DNA from: Bacteroidota bacterium
Lineage (GTDB): Bacteria; Bacteroidota; Bacteroidia; Flavobacteriales; Flavobacteriaceae
Assembly: GCA_027592025.1 (NCBI GenBank)
Contig: JAQCIQ010000017.1
Location: 1 to 40,242, forward strand
Length of the DNA stretch: 40,242 bases
Reading direction: 5' to 3'
Part shown: positions 7,248-15,912 of the stretch, piece by piece
How positions within the stretch are numbered: the stretch's first letter is position 1
Layout: the number at the start of each line of letters is the position of its first letter
Translations under genes and position numbers: made by a program
The notes under the pieces: generated by a model
What the model was told of the DNA's origin: nothing
What the model saw: the letters and a program-made list of their open reading frames with translations, nothing else
The model's database searches: none

Positions 7248-10200
7248 ATGCTCAATAAAAGCATCAAATTTTTAATAGAAACCAAACTTGTAGCCTTTCT
7301 GCTCCTTGTCCTCTTTGTGGGTTGGGGAGTCGTCAATGCTCCTTTTAACTGGGATACTGGATTTTTGCCTAACAATCCTGTCGCCGTAGATGCCATTCCT
7401 GACATTGGCGAAAATCAGCAAATTGTTTACACCAAATGGGAAGGAAGATCTCCGCAGGACATTGAGGATCAAATTACCTATCCGCTCACCTCGGCGCTTC
7501 TCGGTATTCCAGGAGTAAAAACGATTCGAAGCACTTCGATGTTTGGCTTTTCGAGCATTTACATCATTTTTAACGAAGATGTCGAATTCTATTGGAGTCG
7601 CAGTCGAATCTTAGAGAAATTGAATGCCCTGCCCAGTGGTTTGCTTCCGAACGAGGCCAGTCCAGCCTTGGGTCCTGACGCGACTGCCCTTGGTCAAATC
7701 TATTGGTACACCCTTGAAGGACGTGACAAAGACGGTCATGTTACTGGAGGCTGGGATTTACAAGAATTGAGAAGCATTCAAGATTTTTATGTCAAATACG
7801 CCTTGGCCTCTTCCGATGGAGTTTCGGAAGTCGCGTCAATTGGTGGACACGTTTTGGAATATCAAATTGATGTCGATCCAGAATTGATGAGGCAATATGG
7901 CCTCAGCCTTGACCAAGTCGTTCAGGCAGTCAAAAAAAACAACAAAGATATTGGGGCTCAAACCATAGAAATCAATCAAGCAGAATATTTGATTCGAGGA
8001 CTGGGCTATGTTGAAACTATTGCTGATTTAGAAAATGCCGTTGTTTCTTCAAAAGATTTTGTTTCAATCAGAATCAAAGATATTGCTAGAGTCGCAGAAG
8101 GCCCTGCCAGTCGAAGAGGGATTTTGGACAAAGAAGGCGCCGAGGTCGTTGGAGGCGTTGTTGTTGCCCGTTACGGCGCAAACCCAATGGAAGTGATTCA
8201 AAATGTCAAAGCCAAAATCATCGATTTGAGCGCAGGGCTACCTTCCAAAATTTTGGCCGACGGAACCACTTCTCAGTTAACCATTGTTCCCTTTTATGAC
8301 CGCACCGAGTTGATTCAAGAAACTTTGAACACCCTTAATGATGCACTAACTCTTGAAATCTTGATTACCATTTTTGTTATAGTGGTCATGGTTTTCAACC
8401 TAAGAGCATCCATTTTAATTTCGGGATTGTTGCCTATTGCAGTACTGATGGTCTTTGTAGGGATGAAGTATTTTGAGGTGGATGCCAACATTGTTGCCTT
8501 ATCAGGCATTGCCATTGCGATTGGCACTATGGTAGATGTTGGAATTATTTTATCCGAAAACATCATTCGACACCTCGACGAACATGACGGTAAATTAGGA
8601 ATTAATACAATTGTTTACAATGCCACCAAAGAGGTGTCTGGCGCCATTATAACCGCTGTGTCGACCACCATCATCAGTTTTATTCCAGTATTTACAATGA
8701 TTGGTGCAGAGGGCAAGCTATTCCGACCTCTCGCCTTTACCAAAACCATGGCATTAGGCGCTTCAATCGCAGTTGCCTTATTTTTTATACCTCCATTTGC
8801 TGCATACATTTTCAAAAAAAGAAAGATTCGACCTCGAGTAAGACTAATGTTACATCTCATTTTAGGAATACTTGGGCTAGTAGTTTTGGTCTCAGGCTAT
8901 GCCTTAGGACTTTCAATCGTTGCATTTGCTCTATCGGGTGTGCTGCTTCAATTGGAAAAAGTTACTCCTTCTCGGTCTAAACTTATTGATGTAGGCATCG
9001 CCTGCACTACTATCATTTTACTGTTGGCAGATTATTGGCGTCCTCTTGGGTTTGATCGGTCCATCAGCATCAACTTGATATTTGTGGCCATCATTTGCTT
9101 CGGACTGTTGGGGGTGTTTTGGTTGTTCCACAGAAAATATACGAGTCTATTGACGTGGGCGCTGAATAACAAAATATTATTTCTTTCTATTCCAACTGCT
9201 TTGGTGGTCTGCGGGCTGCTCATCATGCGACAAACTGGTAAAGAGTTTATGCCGTCGCTCAATGAAGGGTCGTTTTTACTCATGCCTACTTCAATGCCCC
9301 ACGCTGGCATCGAAGAAAACAAAAGGGTTCTTCAGCAGCTGGATATGGCTGTAGCCAACCTTCCAGAAATCGCTTCTGTGGTTGGAAAAGCTGGTCGGAC
9401 GGAATCGGCTTTGGATCCAGCGCCGCTGTCCATGTATGAGAACGTCATCATTTACAAACCCGAATATGCTCGTAATGAAAGAGGAATTCCCCAAAGGTAT
9501 AAAGTAAACGATGACGGTGTTTTTATGCTAAAAGATGGCGGATTAGCGATTAATCCCAACCTAACCGTAGAAAATCACGACCAGTATATTGGCAAAACTG
9601 ATCCCTCTGATTTTGATTTGTCCACCGCAAAATTGATCGAAGACGAAGACGGAGAATATTACAGAAACTGGAGGCCGGAAATCAAATCGACTGATGATAT
9701 TTGGGAAGAAATTGTCAAGGTCAGTAAGTTGCCTGGAGTGACTTCTGCCCCAAAATTACAGCCCATCGAAACTCGTTTGGTCATGCTTCAAACAGGAATG
9801 CGCGCACCAATGGGTATTAAGGTCAAAGGGCAAAACTTGGAAGACATCGAGGCCTTTGGTCTTGAGTTAGAGAAAATTCTGAAAGAAACCGAAGGGGTCA
9901 AGGCAGAGGCGGTTTTTGCTGATCGAATTGTGGGCAAACCCTACCTCATCATCGACATTGATCGTGAAAAATTAGTTCGATATGGCCTTTCCGTAGATCA
10001 AGTTCAACAGGTTCTTCAAGTAGCTGTTGGCGGAATGGTGTTGTCTCAAACGGTGGAAGGAAGAGAACGATATGGCATCCGAGTTCGGTATCCTAGAGAG
10101 CAGCGCTCTACTCCCGAAGACCTAAGTAACATTTACATTCCCGTTGGAAAAGGCAACCCGATTCCATTGGGCGAAGTGGCTCAAATTTCTTACGAAAAAG

Positions 10201-10991
10201 GTCCTCAAATGATCAAAAGCGAGGATACTTTTCTAGTGGGATATGTGCTTTTTGACAAATTGAACGACTATGCCGAGGTCAATGTTGTTGAAAACGCTCA
10301 GTCCCTCATCAATGATAAAATTAGCCAAGGCGCATTGGTAGTGCCGAAAGGGGTTAACTTCCAATTTACTGGCACTTATGAAAATCAGCTGCGCGCCGAA
10401 AAAACGTTGAAAGTTGTTGTTCCATTGGCCCTGTTTATCATTTTTATTGTCTTGTATTTTCAGTTTCGATCGGTGGGAACTTCACTCATGGTTTTTTCGG
10501 GCATTGCAGTAGCCTTTGCGGGAGGATTTATTTTGATTTGGCTCTATGGGCAAGAATGGTTTTTGAATTTTGATTTCTTGGGAACAAACTTGAGAAGTCT
10601 TTTCCAAATGCATCCAATAAACCTGAGTGTAGCGGTATGGGTAGGATTTATTGCTCTTTTTGGCATTGCCACCGACGACGGCGTAGTTATGGGAACTTAT
10701 TTGAAACAGAATTTTGAGCGCCTCGAGCCAAAAAGTGTTACCGAAATTCATGCTGCGGTCGTTCAAGCAGGACAAAAACGCATCAGACCCTGTTTGATGA
10801 CTACAGCAACTACAGCACTGGCATTGTTACCTGTTTTGACTTCGACTGGACGAGGCAGCGATATCATGATTCCAATGGCAATCCCAAGTTTTGGCGGGAT
10901 GTTGCTGGCATTGATTACCCTATTTGTTGTCCCAGTACTATTTAGCTGGAAGGCAGAATTTGAACTTAAAAGAACAGAGAAAAATGAATAG
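7248..10991 (+). CDS. cusA: CusA/CzcA-type heavy-metal RND efflux pump
   Basis: 1247 residues, the inner-membrane proton-driven pump of a tripartite metal exporter. Start chosen at 7248 (MLNKSIKFLIETKLVAFLLL, the usual RND N-terminus); 26 upstream in-frame residues look unnatural. The TM4 motif GIAIAIGTMVDVGIILSEN (about 420-440) follows the pattern of monovalent Cu/Ag pumps, not the DFGxxxDGA pattern of Co/Zn/Cd pumps. A second membrane acidic site, GIATDDGVVMGTYL, lies near 1140-1150. Methionines in RLVMLQTGMRAPMGIKV may belong to the metal path. It is about 200 residues longer than E. coli CusA. The extra length lies in added hydrophobic segments after TM6 (about 530-620) and a charged periplasmic insert (about 745-820). 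The last 8 bases overlap the TolC gene. Confidence 0.9.
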   Translation: MLNKSIKFLIETKLVAFLLLVLFVGWGVVNAPFNWDTGFLPNNPVAVDAIPDIGENQQIVYTKWEGRSPQDIEDQITYPLTSALLGIPGVKTIRSTSMFGFSSIYIIFNEDVEFYWSRSRILEKLNALPSGLLPNEASPALGPDATALGQIYWYTLEGRDKDGHVTGGWDLQELRSIQDFYVKYALASSDGVSEVASIGGHVLEYQIDVDPELMRQYGLSLDQVVQAVKKNNKDIGAQTIEINQAEYLIRGLGYVETIADLENAVVSSKDFVSIRIKDIARVAEGPASRRGILDKEGAEVVGGVVVARYGANPMEVIQNVKAKIIDLSAGLPSKILADGTTSQLTIVPFYDRTELIQETLNTLNDALTLEILITIFVIVVMVFNLRASILISGLLPIAVLMVFVGMKYFEVDANIVALSGIAIAIGTMVDVGIILSENIIRHLDEHDGKLGINTIVYNATKEVSGAIITAVSTTIISFIPVFTMIGAEGKLFRPLAFTKTMALGASIAVALFFIPPFAAYIFKKRKIRPRVRLMLHLILGILGLVVLVSGYALGLSIVAFALSGVLLQLEKVTPSRSKLIDVGIACTTIILLLADYWRPLGFDRSISINLIFVAIICFGLLGVFWLFHRKYTSLLTWALNNKILFLSIPTALVVCGLLIMRQTGKEFMPSLNEGSFLLMPTSMPHAGIEENKRVLQQLDMAVANLPEIASVVGKAGRTESALDPAPLSMYENVIIYKPEYARNERGIPQRYKVNDDGVFMLKDGGLAINPNLTVENHDQYIGKTDPSDFDLSTAKLIEDEDGEYYRNWRPEIKSTDDIWEEIVKVSKLPGVTSAPKLQPIETRLVMLQTGMRAPMGIKVKGQNLEDIEAFGLELEKILKETEGVKAEAVFADRIVGKPYLIIDIDREKLVRYGLSVDQVQQVLQVAVGGMVLSQTVEGRERYGIRVRYPREQRSTPEDLSNIYIPVGKGNPIPLGEVAQISYEKGPQMIKSEDTFLVGYVLFDKLNDYAEVNVVENAQSLINDKISQGALVVPKGVNFQFTGTYENQLRAEKTLKVVVPLALFIIFIVLYFQFRSVGTSLMVFSGIAVAFAGGFILIWLYGQEWFLNFDFLGTNLRSLFQMHPINLSVAVWVGFIALFGIATDDGVVMGTYLKQNFERLEPKSVTEIHAAVVQAGQKRIRPCLMTTATTALALLPVLTSTGRGSDIMIPMAIPSFGGMLLALITLFVVPVLFSWKAEFELKRTEKNE

Positions 10992-12204
10992 ATACAGTCT
11001 TAGCATACTTGCCCTATTGGTCATTAGTTTGACGCAAGGCCAAGACTTGCAGTCCTACATACTCGAGGCTGAAGCCAACAATTTAGAGCTGCAAGCTTTA
11101 GGATATAAAAACGACATCGCCTTGGAAAAAGTCAACGAAGTCAATTCGCTGCCCAATACCGAATTAGGGTTTGGATTTTTTGTCCATGAGACCGAAACTA
11201 GAACAGGAGCACAGAAATTGCGCTTTTCTGTGAGGCAAATGATGCCTTGGTTTGGAACCATTACTGCCAGACAAAACTACGCCTCGACCTTAGCCAATGT
11301 AGAATACGAAAATTTGGTGCTGGCACAGCGCAAATTGAGACTGGCAGTTGCCCAATCCTACTACATATTGTTTGCTATTCAAGCCAAAAAAGATGTATTG
11401 GATGACAACATCAAACTCATCAATACCTATGAAACCATCGCCTTGAATGCCGTTTCAGTAGGAAAGGCCTCGTTAGTTGATGTTTTGAAACTGCAGATGA
11501 GACAAAATGAGCTCAACCGACAAAAAGAGCTGCTTAATCAGGCCAGTAGAAAAGAAGAAACCGCTTTTAATCATCTCTTAAATCGAGATTCGGAAATGAA
11601 CGTCTCTTTGGTATCGGACTTAACTTTACCAGAGCTAGATGTCCTTAACGATGACAATGCGATTGAGTTGCATCCCGAGTTGGTCAAATACGACAAGCTG
11701 TTTGCTTCAGTGACTGGGGCTGAGTTGGTCAATAAAAAAGAATCCTCCCCCAATCTTGGTTTAGGCATTGAATACGTCAGTGTTGAAGCGCGTAGTGGCC
11801 TCGAAATTGAAGATAACGGCAAAGACATGCTCATGCCCATGCTCAGTCTTTCCATTCCAATTTTTAGTCACAAATACAAATCACAAACAGTTCAAAACAA
11901 CCTCAAACAACAAGCCCTATTGTCAGAAAAAAATAACAGGAGAAATCAATTGGTGGATATTCTTGTGGCAGCACAATCAGAACGCGAGTCCGCTAGAATA
12001 AGTTATCAGACTTTCTCTTTAAATATAGAAAAAGCCATATACAGTCTGGATCTTTTGCTAAAAAATTACGAAGTTCAAAGCAAAGATTTTAAAGACCTTC
12101 TCGAAACTCAAGAACTTTTGTTGAACTTAGAAGTCGCTAAAATTGACGCTCTAAAAAATTATTATTCGCAATCGGCCATCATTAACTATTTAAGTAATCA
12201 ATAA
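10984..12204 (+). CDS. TolC-family outer-membrane efflux protein
   Basis: 406 residues from the ATG at 10984, which overlaps the pump gene's end by 8 bases (ATGAATAG), implying translational coupling. A signal peptide ends TQGQ. The rest has the heptad-rich, Ala/Leu/Asn-rich helices of an outer-membrane channel, in two related halves. Examples are LAQRKLRLAVAQSYYILFAIQAKKDVLDDN and VGKASLVDVLKLQMRQNELNRQKE in the first, and YEVQSKDFKDLLETQELLLNLEVAKIDAL in the second. LDVDVLKL/DLLETQE are the typical turn motifs. No lipobox is present, so unlike many CusC proteins it is not lipid-anchored. It forms the exit duct for the pump. Confidence 0.88.
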   Translation: MNRYSLSILALLVISLTQGQDLQSYILEAEANNLELQALGYKNDIALEKVNEVNSLPNTELGFGFFVHETETRTGAQKLRFSVRQMMPWFGTITARQNYASTLANVEYENLVLAQRKLRLAVAQSYYILFAIQAKKDVLDDNIKLINTYETIALNAVSVGKASLVDVLKLQMRQNELNRQKELLNQASRKEETAFNHLLNRDSEMNVSLVSDLTLPELDVLNDDNAIELHPELVKYDKLFASVTGAELVNKKESSPNLGLGIEYVSVEARSGLEIEDNGKDMLMPMLSLSIPIFSHKYKSQTVQNNLKQQALLSEKNNRRNQLVDILVAAQSERESARISYQTFSLNIEKAIYSLDLLLKNYEVQSKDFKDLLETQELLLNLEVAKIDALKNYYSQSAIINYLSNQ

Positions 12205-12222
12205 ATCAATAAAACAAATCAC

Positions 12223-12765
12223 ATGAAAACACAAAACACCACCCTCGGACTAATTACCTTGACAGCGATTGCCATTTTATTGGCATCCTGCAAAGAGACC
12301 AAAAAAGAACATCACGCTCCCGAGTCTAGCATGTCGGTTGCTAATGGTACTTATATAGACCACTACATGAAGCTCAAGAACGCCTTAGTCTCAGACGACA
12401 GTGTGTCCGCCAGCATGCATGCGAAAACATTGGCCAGTTCTATTCAGGAATTGGATCCTGATTTCTATCCAGTTGACGACAAACAATACTTTAGCATTGC
12501 TGTTAGAGCTGTAGCTAAAACTGCTTTACAGATTCCAAACGCAGACTTGGCTGCACAAAGAGAATCTTTTGAATCAATCACTAAAAATATGATTGGTATC
12601 GTAAAAAATACTGGAGCACCACAGGTCATCTATATTCAGTATTGTCCTATGTACAAGCAGGGTCTAGGGGGCTATTGGTTGAGCCTAAACGAAGAAGTTA
12701 CGAATCCCTTGTTTGGCAGTATGATGATCAACTGTGGCATGGTGAGCGATAAAATTAAACAATAA
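12223..12765 (+). CDS. DUF3347 lipoprotein, copper-efflux associated
   Basis: 180 residues. The lipobox LLASC gives a lipidated Cys23. The mature protein carries one DUF3347 domain (about 45-175): helix YIDHYMKLKNALVSDD, then YCPMYKQGLGGYWLSL and NPLFGSMMINCGM. Cys and Met in CPM, MM and CGM suit soft-metal binding. The same domain recurs at the C-terminus of the adaptor gene downstream, so the operon holds two copies. It starts 18 bases after the TolC gene. A role as a periplasmic metal carrier or trap handing ions to the adaptor is inference. Confidence 0.8.
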   Translation: MKTQNTTLGLITLTAIAILLASCKETKKEHHAPESSMSVANGTYIDHYMKLKNALVSDDSVSASMHAKTLASSIQELDPDFYPVDDKQYFSIAVRAVAKTALQIPNADLAAQRESFESITKNMIGIVKNTGAPQVIYIQYCPMYKQGLGGYWLSLNEEVTNPLFGSMMINCGMVSDKIKQ

Positions 12766-12772
12766 CATCATT

Positions 12773-12802
12773 CCCTATTGAGGGACAACCTTACCCGTAA
12801 GG
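12773..12802 (+). repeat. Two tandem small inverted repeats between efflux genes
   Basis: CCCT-attg-AGGG (12773-12784) is followed after 4 bases by CCTTA-CCCG-TAAGG (12789-12802). They lie in the only sizeable gap inside the efflux operon's last part (12766-12827). There is no T tract, so attenuation or RNA processing is more likely than full termination. Confidence 0.45.
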
Positions 12803-12827
12803 GCATTCAATTTTAGACAGTACTGAT

Positions 12828-14522
12828 ATGAAGAAAAGTAATTTGACCATTATAATTGCAGTAATCATTGGGCTTGTAGGAGGTTATCTTCTTTTTAGTC
12901 CACGTTTCTCTCAAGGCATTGAATCTCATGATCACATGGTTGAGGGTGGGCAAAACCAAATGTGGACTTGTTCGATGCACCCTCAAATCATGCAGAATAA
13001 TCCTGGTCAATGTCCGTTGTGCGGTATGGACCTTACCCCTGTTGATCAAGAAGGAGCTGGGCTGATGCCAAATCAGTTTAAAATGAGCGACAACGCCATG
13101 GCTCTTGCCAATGTTCAAACTACAGTGGTAGGAGGTAAGATTGCGGACGGAAATGAGCTACAGCTTTCGGGTAAAATTGCCGAAAATGAATCATTGAATA
13201 GTATTCAGTCGAGTTATTTCAATGGCAGAATAGAGACTCTTTTTGTCAATACTACAGGGGAAATGGTCAGGCAAGGTGAGAAATTGGCAACGATTTACTC
13301 TCCCGAATTGGTGGCGGCTCAACAAGAATTGCTAACCACCGCAGGATTGAAGGAAACTCAACCTGAACTTTACCAAGCTGTTCGCAACAAATTAAAAATA
13401 TGGAAACTCTCCGAATCTCAGATCCAAAACATGGAACAGTCCGGCAAAGTTTCCAACGTTGTAACCATCTATGCCAATACCTCAGGGACGGTTATCGAAA
13501 AAATGGTCAACAGCGGAGACTACGTCAAGTCGGGGCAGCCACTGTTCAAAATTGCCAATTTGAACTCGGTTTGGGCCAAGTTTGATGCCTATGAAAGTCA
13601 GATTCCACTTTTGAAAGTTGGTCAAACCATTAGCATTTCTTCGAATGCCTATAAAAACGACTCTCGAGAAGCTGTGATTACTTTTATTGAGCCGACTCTT
13701 AACTCCTCTACTCGAACGGTTCTGGTTAGAGCTGAACTGAAGAATAGTGATGGATCCCTCAAGCCAGGCATGTTCGTCAGTGGAAAACTCAAAGGAGTAA
13801 ACGGCCCTTCCAGTAAAGAAGTGTTTGTGCCTTCCAGTGCGGTCATGTGGACTGGCAAGCGATCGATTGTATACGTAAAGCCCGACAACGCCATTCCCGT
13901 TTTTGAATTGCGAGAAGTAGAACTAGGTCCTTTAGTCAATCAAAACTACGCCATTATTTCAGGACTAAAATCAGGAGAAACCATTGTGACCAAAGGCACA
14001 TTCACCGTGGACGCCGCCGCTCAATTGAGTGGAAAAAACTCTATGATGAGTCAAAAGAACCCAAGACAAGTAGATACCCCAACAGGGTTTCAATCCGAAC
14101 TAGGAAACGCTTTACAGGCATACATGAGACTTAAGGAAGCCTTGGTACAAGATGATGTCGCCTTAGCGGCCAAGACTTCCAATAGTTTAGTTCAAGAATT
14201 AAAGGCCATTGCGGCCTCTTCACTAGACATGTCTTCGATGGAGGAGTGGTCGGACAAAAAAACAATCCTAATCGGTCTGGCTCAACAGATGTCCGAAGCT
14301 CAAGGCATTGTTGATCAAAGAAAACAATTCATAGCATTGTCCGAAGCTATGACGCAGGTGGTAAGTTTATTTGGAGTTGGGCAAACTGTGTTCAGTCAAT
14401 TTTGTCCAATGGCTAATAACAATCAAGGAGCCAGTTGGTTGAGTTTTGAAAAAACTATTCGCAATCCCTACTTTGGCAACAGCATGCTCAGCTGTGGCAG
14501 TATTCAAGCTGAACTACATTAG
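12828..14522 (+). CDS. cusB: CusB-type periplasmic adaptor with metal-binding and DUF3347 domains
   Basis: 564 residues linking pump and channel. One N-terminal membrane helix/signal (about 5-25) is followed by a heavy-metal-binding domain, MWTCSMHPQIM...CPLCGMDL (45-69), with Cys48, Met50, His51, Cys62, Cys65 and Met67 as likely ligands. Then come the membrane-fusion domains: barrel-sandwich and hairpin (about 100-260, with GRIETLFVNTTGEMVRQGEKL and SGTVIEKMVNSGDYVKSGQPL) and beta-barrel (about 245-330). The last ~120 residues are a DUF3347 domain (YMRLKEALVQDD; FCPMANNNQGASWLSF; NPYFGNSMLSCG), matching the separate lipoprotein upstream. Two metal-binding modules on one adaptor suggest metal is captured in the periplasm and funnelled to the pump. 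Last gene of the operon. Confidence 0.9.
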   Translation: MKKSNLTIIIAVIIGLVGGYLLFSPRFSQGIESHDHMVEGGQNQMWTCSMHPQIMQNNPGQCPLCGMDLTPVDQEGAGLMPNQFKMSDNAMALANVQTTVVGGKIADGNELQLSGKIAENESLNSIQSSYFNGRIETLFVNTTGEMVRQGEKLATIYSPELVAAQQELLTTAGLKETQPELYQAVRNKLKIWKLSESQIQNMEQSGKVSNVVTIYANTSGTVIEKMVNSGDYVKSGQPLFKIANLNSVWAKFDAYESQIPLLKVGQTISISSNAYKNDSREAVITFIEPTLNSSTRTVLVRAELKNSDGSLKPGMFVSGKLKGVNGPSSKEVFVPSSAVMWTGKRSIVYVKPDNAIPVFELREVELGPLVNQNYAIISGLKSGETIVTKGTFTVDAAAQLSGKNSMMSQKNPRQVDTPTGFQSELGNALQAYMRLKEALVQDDVALAAKTSNSLVQELKAIAASSLDMSSMEEWSDKKTILIGLAQQMSEAQGIVDQRKQFIALSEAMTQVVSLFGVGQTVFSQFCPMANNNQGASWLSFEKTIRNPYFGNSMLSCGSIQAELH

Positions 14523-14815
14523 CAATAATAGTCTCTGAAATAACATATAAAGTTTTTCAAAGTTGCAGTAGCCAATGAGCAAAGACGCACAGGGAGATGG
14601 AACTGATGTCGATGGCGCTAATAGCCATGTATTGTTCTCTAGGCTACGGCAATCTTGATTATTAGAATTCGGAGATTGACTCTTCACAATAGATGCGTGA
14701 ATAGGTATTAATTACACTCATGGAAATGGGTTTTGACAGGCTTTTTTGCGTGGGCATTCCCGAAGTTGGAGCAATGGGAAAAGAGTCAACAGCAGATTAG
14801 GGGATTGTAGGTTAT
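14523..14815. other. Gene-free stretch after the efflux operon
   Basis: About 290 bases without a convincing gene. Short open runs exist (for example MEMGFDRLFCVGIPEVGAMG from 14720, closed by TAG after 26 codons), but none has a start, length or family resemblance that would support a gene. It may contain decayed coding sequence; it ends at the terminator at 14816. Confidence 0.4.
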
Positions 14816-14839
14816 AAAAAAGGGGCCTGAGCCCCTTTT
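14816..14839. terminator. Intrinsic terminator, usable from both sides
   Basis: A6, GGGGC-CTGA-GCCCC, T4. A perfect 5-bp G/C stem lies between the efflux operon on the left and the leftward barrel fragment ending at 14862. Confidence 0.85.
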
Positions 14840-14861
14840 ATATTTAATTCAACTACTGGAT

Positions 14862-15239
14862 TTAAAAATTATATCCTATTGACAGAGAGAGCGTGTTAGT
14901 TCTCACTTTAAAATCCTCACCACCAGTGTAAGAATTGGATAACTGAGGCAGATATCTCAGTTGTCCGTAAACACTATCGTTGAAGGCATAAGACACCCCA
15001 AGAACAGCTCCTAAAGCAAAATTGGTATAATCTTCAGAGGATTCCTCAAGAGATAATCCAAGGGTTGGACCGAATTGAAGGGTAAAAGCGTCTCCTACAC
15101 CATAGAGAACAGGAATAGGAGCAAGCAAACCATTCATGGATTCGCCATCATAACTGACCGAAACGAAATGAACTTCTGGACGCAATTGAAACGTATCGTT
15201 AATATCTAAAGTATAAGTCACACCAAGATTGAATCCGTC
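14862..15239 (-). pseudogene. C-terminal fragment of an outer-membrane beta-barrel protein
   Basis: The frame reads DGFNLGVTYTLDINDTFQL from about 15239 to the stop at 14862-14864. The content is alternating, amphipathic strands (YAFNDSVYGQLRYLPQL; VRTNTLSLSIGYNF), ending in the aromatic residue that marks the last strand of an outer-membrane barrel. The typical protein of this kind has a signal peptide and several more strands, all missing here. Upstream the frame runs into the start of a carbonic anhydrase gene in another frame and meets a TGA at 15246-15248. A GTG at 15221 could start a 119-residue product, but it would lack a signal peptide. I read this as the surviving 3' end of a gene cut by a deletion. 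Confidence 0.7.
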
Positions 15240-15391
15240 AATTCCTCAGCGGTCACGCGAGAATCCGAACAGCCGATGTATAAAATTTCAGGGGTTTGAC
15301 CCTCGCCAAGGGTATCGAAATAGGTCGGACTGGTATTTAATTTTTCTGCAATCCAATTTTTATTGTTTTCAAAAACCGATTCGATATTCAT
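15218..15391 (-). pseudogene. N-terminal fragment of a beta-carbonic anhydrase
   Basis: From the ATG at 15391 the frame gives 57 residues: MNIESVFENNKNWIAEKL, then YFDTLGEGQTPEILYIG and CSDSRVTAEELT. The CSDSRV motif, with the first zinc-ligand Cys and the Asp/Arg dyad, and the following TAEEL are diagnostic of beta-carbonic anhydrases (CO2 hydration). A complete enzyme has about 200 residues with later His and Cys zinc ligands. Here the sequence stops matching after TAEELT and ends at a TGA (15218-15220) inside the barrel fragment. The gene starts 5 bases after the rhodanese gene, so they once formed an operon. The product cannot bind zinc properly and is presumably inactive. Confidence 0.85.
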
Positions 15392-15396
15392 ATTTT

Positions 15397-15717
15397 CTAC
15401 TTTTTTAATAGCTTTAGTTCAAGACTTTGCCATCCCCCACCATTGTAAACCACCAAAAAGCCATTGGTTTTCAAAATGGATTTGGCAGAGGCGCTGCGCA
15501 TTCCTGAGGCGCAACAAGTAATGATCATTTGATCTTTTTTGAATTGTTTCATCTCGGCGGTCAAGGCGTTAAGCGGAATGTTCTTCGCTCCCCTAATATG
15601 ACCTGCCTCAAATTCGGCTTTCGACCTTACGTCAATAATAACAGCGCCAGAGTTCACCAAGTAAGACAAGTCAGTTTTAGGGCCTAGTCCCAACAATTTT
15701 TTAATAACGGCAATCAT
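15397..15717 (-). CDS. Single-domain rhodanese-like sulfurtransferase
   Basis: 106 residues. Features in order: a short N-terminal helix, AVIIDVRSKAEFEAGHIRGAKNIPL (residues 25-49, the DVR..EF..GHI.GA.NIP signature), and the active-site loop CASGMRS, with Cys69 as the catalytic persulfide carrier. The six-residue loop length is typical for sulfur, not phosphate, substrates. No signal peptide is present, so it is cytoplasmic. It was followed directly by a carbonic anhydrase gene, now truncated. Role: sulfur transfer or thiol redox; the acceptor is unknown. Confidence 0.85.
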   Translation of the reverse strand: MIAVIKKLLGLGPKTDLSYLVNSGAVIIDVRSKAEFEAGHIRGAKNIPLNALTAEMKQFKKDQMIITCCASGMRSASAKSILKTNGFLVVYNGGGWQSLELKLLKK

Positions 15718-15888
15718 TCGACGTAATTTATATGCTGTAAAAATAATACAACTCCATTCGCCAAACTAAGTATTTCACGAATAGATGAAAAACGATAAAA
15801 ATTAATATCAATATCGACTAAATGCATAGTTTTTAGATGTAATAAAATTCATGTATCTGTTATTAGGAGTCATATTTAAAATAAAATA

Positions 15889-15896
15889 TACTTTTG
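15889..15896 (+). promoter_or_regulatory. -7 promoter element of the penicillin-acylase-family gene
   Basis: TACTTTTG is an exact match to TAnnTTTG, 16 bases before the TTG start at 15913. It supports this start. No clear -33 TTG is seen at the expected distance. Confidence 0.55.
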
Positions 15897-15912
15897 GTTA
15901 AAATTCCTTCTC

